From positions 62,001 through 126,000 of the forward strand of contig JASAMV010005069.1 in the NCBI GenBank assembly GCA_030248065.1: DNA of 64,000 bases, given 5' to 3'. Below the pieces are notes generated by a model, which saw only the letters and a program-made list of their open reading frames with translations, was not told where the DNA came from and made no database searches. Origin of the DNA: Rhynchonema sp. JSB1_4. Its lineage: Eukaryota; Nematoda; Chromadorea; Monhysterida; Xyalidae. Position 1 is the stretch's first letter, and every line of letters begins with the position of its first letter. Below are positions 63,884 to 64,000 of the stretch, piece by piece. A program made the translations under genes and the position numbers.

Positions 63884-64000
63884 CTGCAATTTATAAAACG
63901 GAAGATGACGACGACAGTGACGGCTACAGCGATTGAAATAGGAAGCTGTACCCAACACTCGATAATGGATCTAAAGCTGTTGGTTAGGTCTTGGTCGGTC
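63884..64000. other. Intron sequence of the myosin I gene at window edge
   Basis: Upstream of the acceptor of the 63883 exon (TTGCAG on the minus strand). No further myosin exon is seen before the window ends. Confidence 0.5.

Overview
This is animal nuclear DNA. Conserved eukaryotic genes are split by many GT-AG introns, no bacterial signals are seen, and the sequence between and inside genes is crowded with short inverted-repeat transposable elements. The nematode-style K2P-like genes (HYFGRK motif after the fourth membrane segment) and the hum-1/MYO1E-like myosin suggest an ecdysozoan, possibly a nematode. That placement is inference and I cannot name a species. All exon models below were built by hand from reading frame, splice sites and remembered protein families; summed exon lengths are multiples of three for every complete gene.

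Layout. (1) 500-22407 (+): a complete 27-exon SF3B3 (splicing factor 3b subunit 3) gene. Its 6.8-kb intron 21 contains a same-strand, single-exon, aminergic-type 7TM receptor (17709-19748). Its other introns hold several MITEs and foldback elements. (2) 23529-27974 (+): a complete 11-exon S-adenosylhomocysteine hydrolase gene. (3) 28532-33175 and 33907-38558 (both -): two head-to-tail paralogs with the two-pore-domain potassium channel (K2P/TWK) layout. All four pore loops have lost the potassium selectivity-filter signature although the reading frames are intact. (4) 41725-42843 and 52213-53050 (both +): two small single-pass membrane proteins that look like diverged paralogs of each other and match no family I can name. 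(5) 55824-60086 (+): a 12-exon Arg/Ser-rich protein with cysteine clusters and a duplicated 24-nt microexon. (6) 61320 to beyond the window end (-): the 3' part of a long-tailed class I myosin (TH1, Pro-rich and SH3 regions).

How the genes relate. SF3B3 (pre-mRNA branch-site recognition) and AHCY (methyl-cycle housekeeping) are ordinary neighbours. The accessory interest lies in the membrane proteins: a receptor lacking several class-A activation motifs, two K2P-fold proteins without a potassium filter, and two single-pass proteins of a shape seen in channel auxiliary subunits. Whether these form a physical or regulatory system is speculation; the sequence shows only their proximity and their shared pattern of kept scaffold and lost signature motif.

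Mobile DNA. At least six element families are visible, several with target-site duplications: two hAT-type MITEs with perfect 8-bp duplications (4939-5400, 15453-15847), a third hAT-like family near 43.0, 47.2 and 56.4 kb, two TA-flanked MITE families present twice each, a pogo/mariner-like family at 46.3 and 53.3 kb, and a 1.7-kb foldback element flanked by TTAA.
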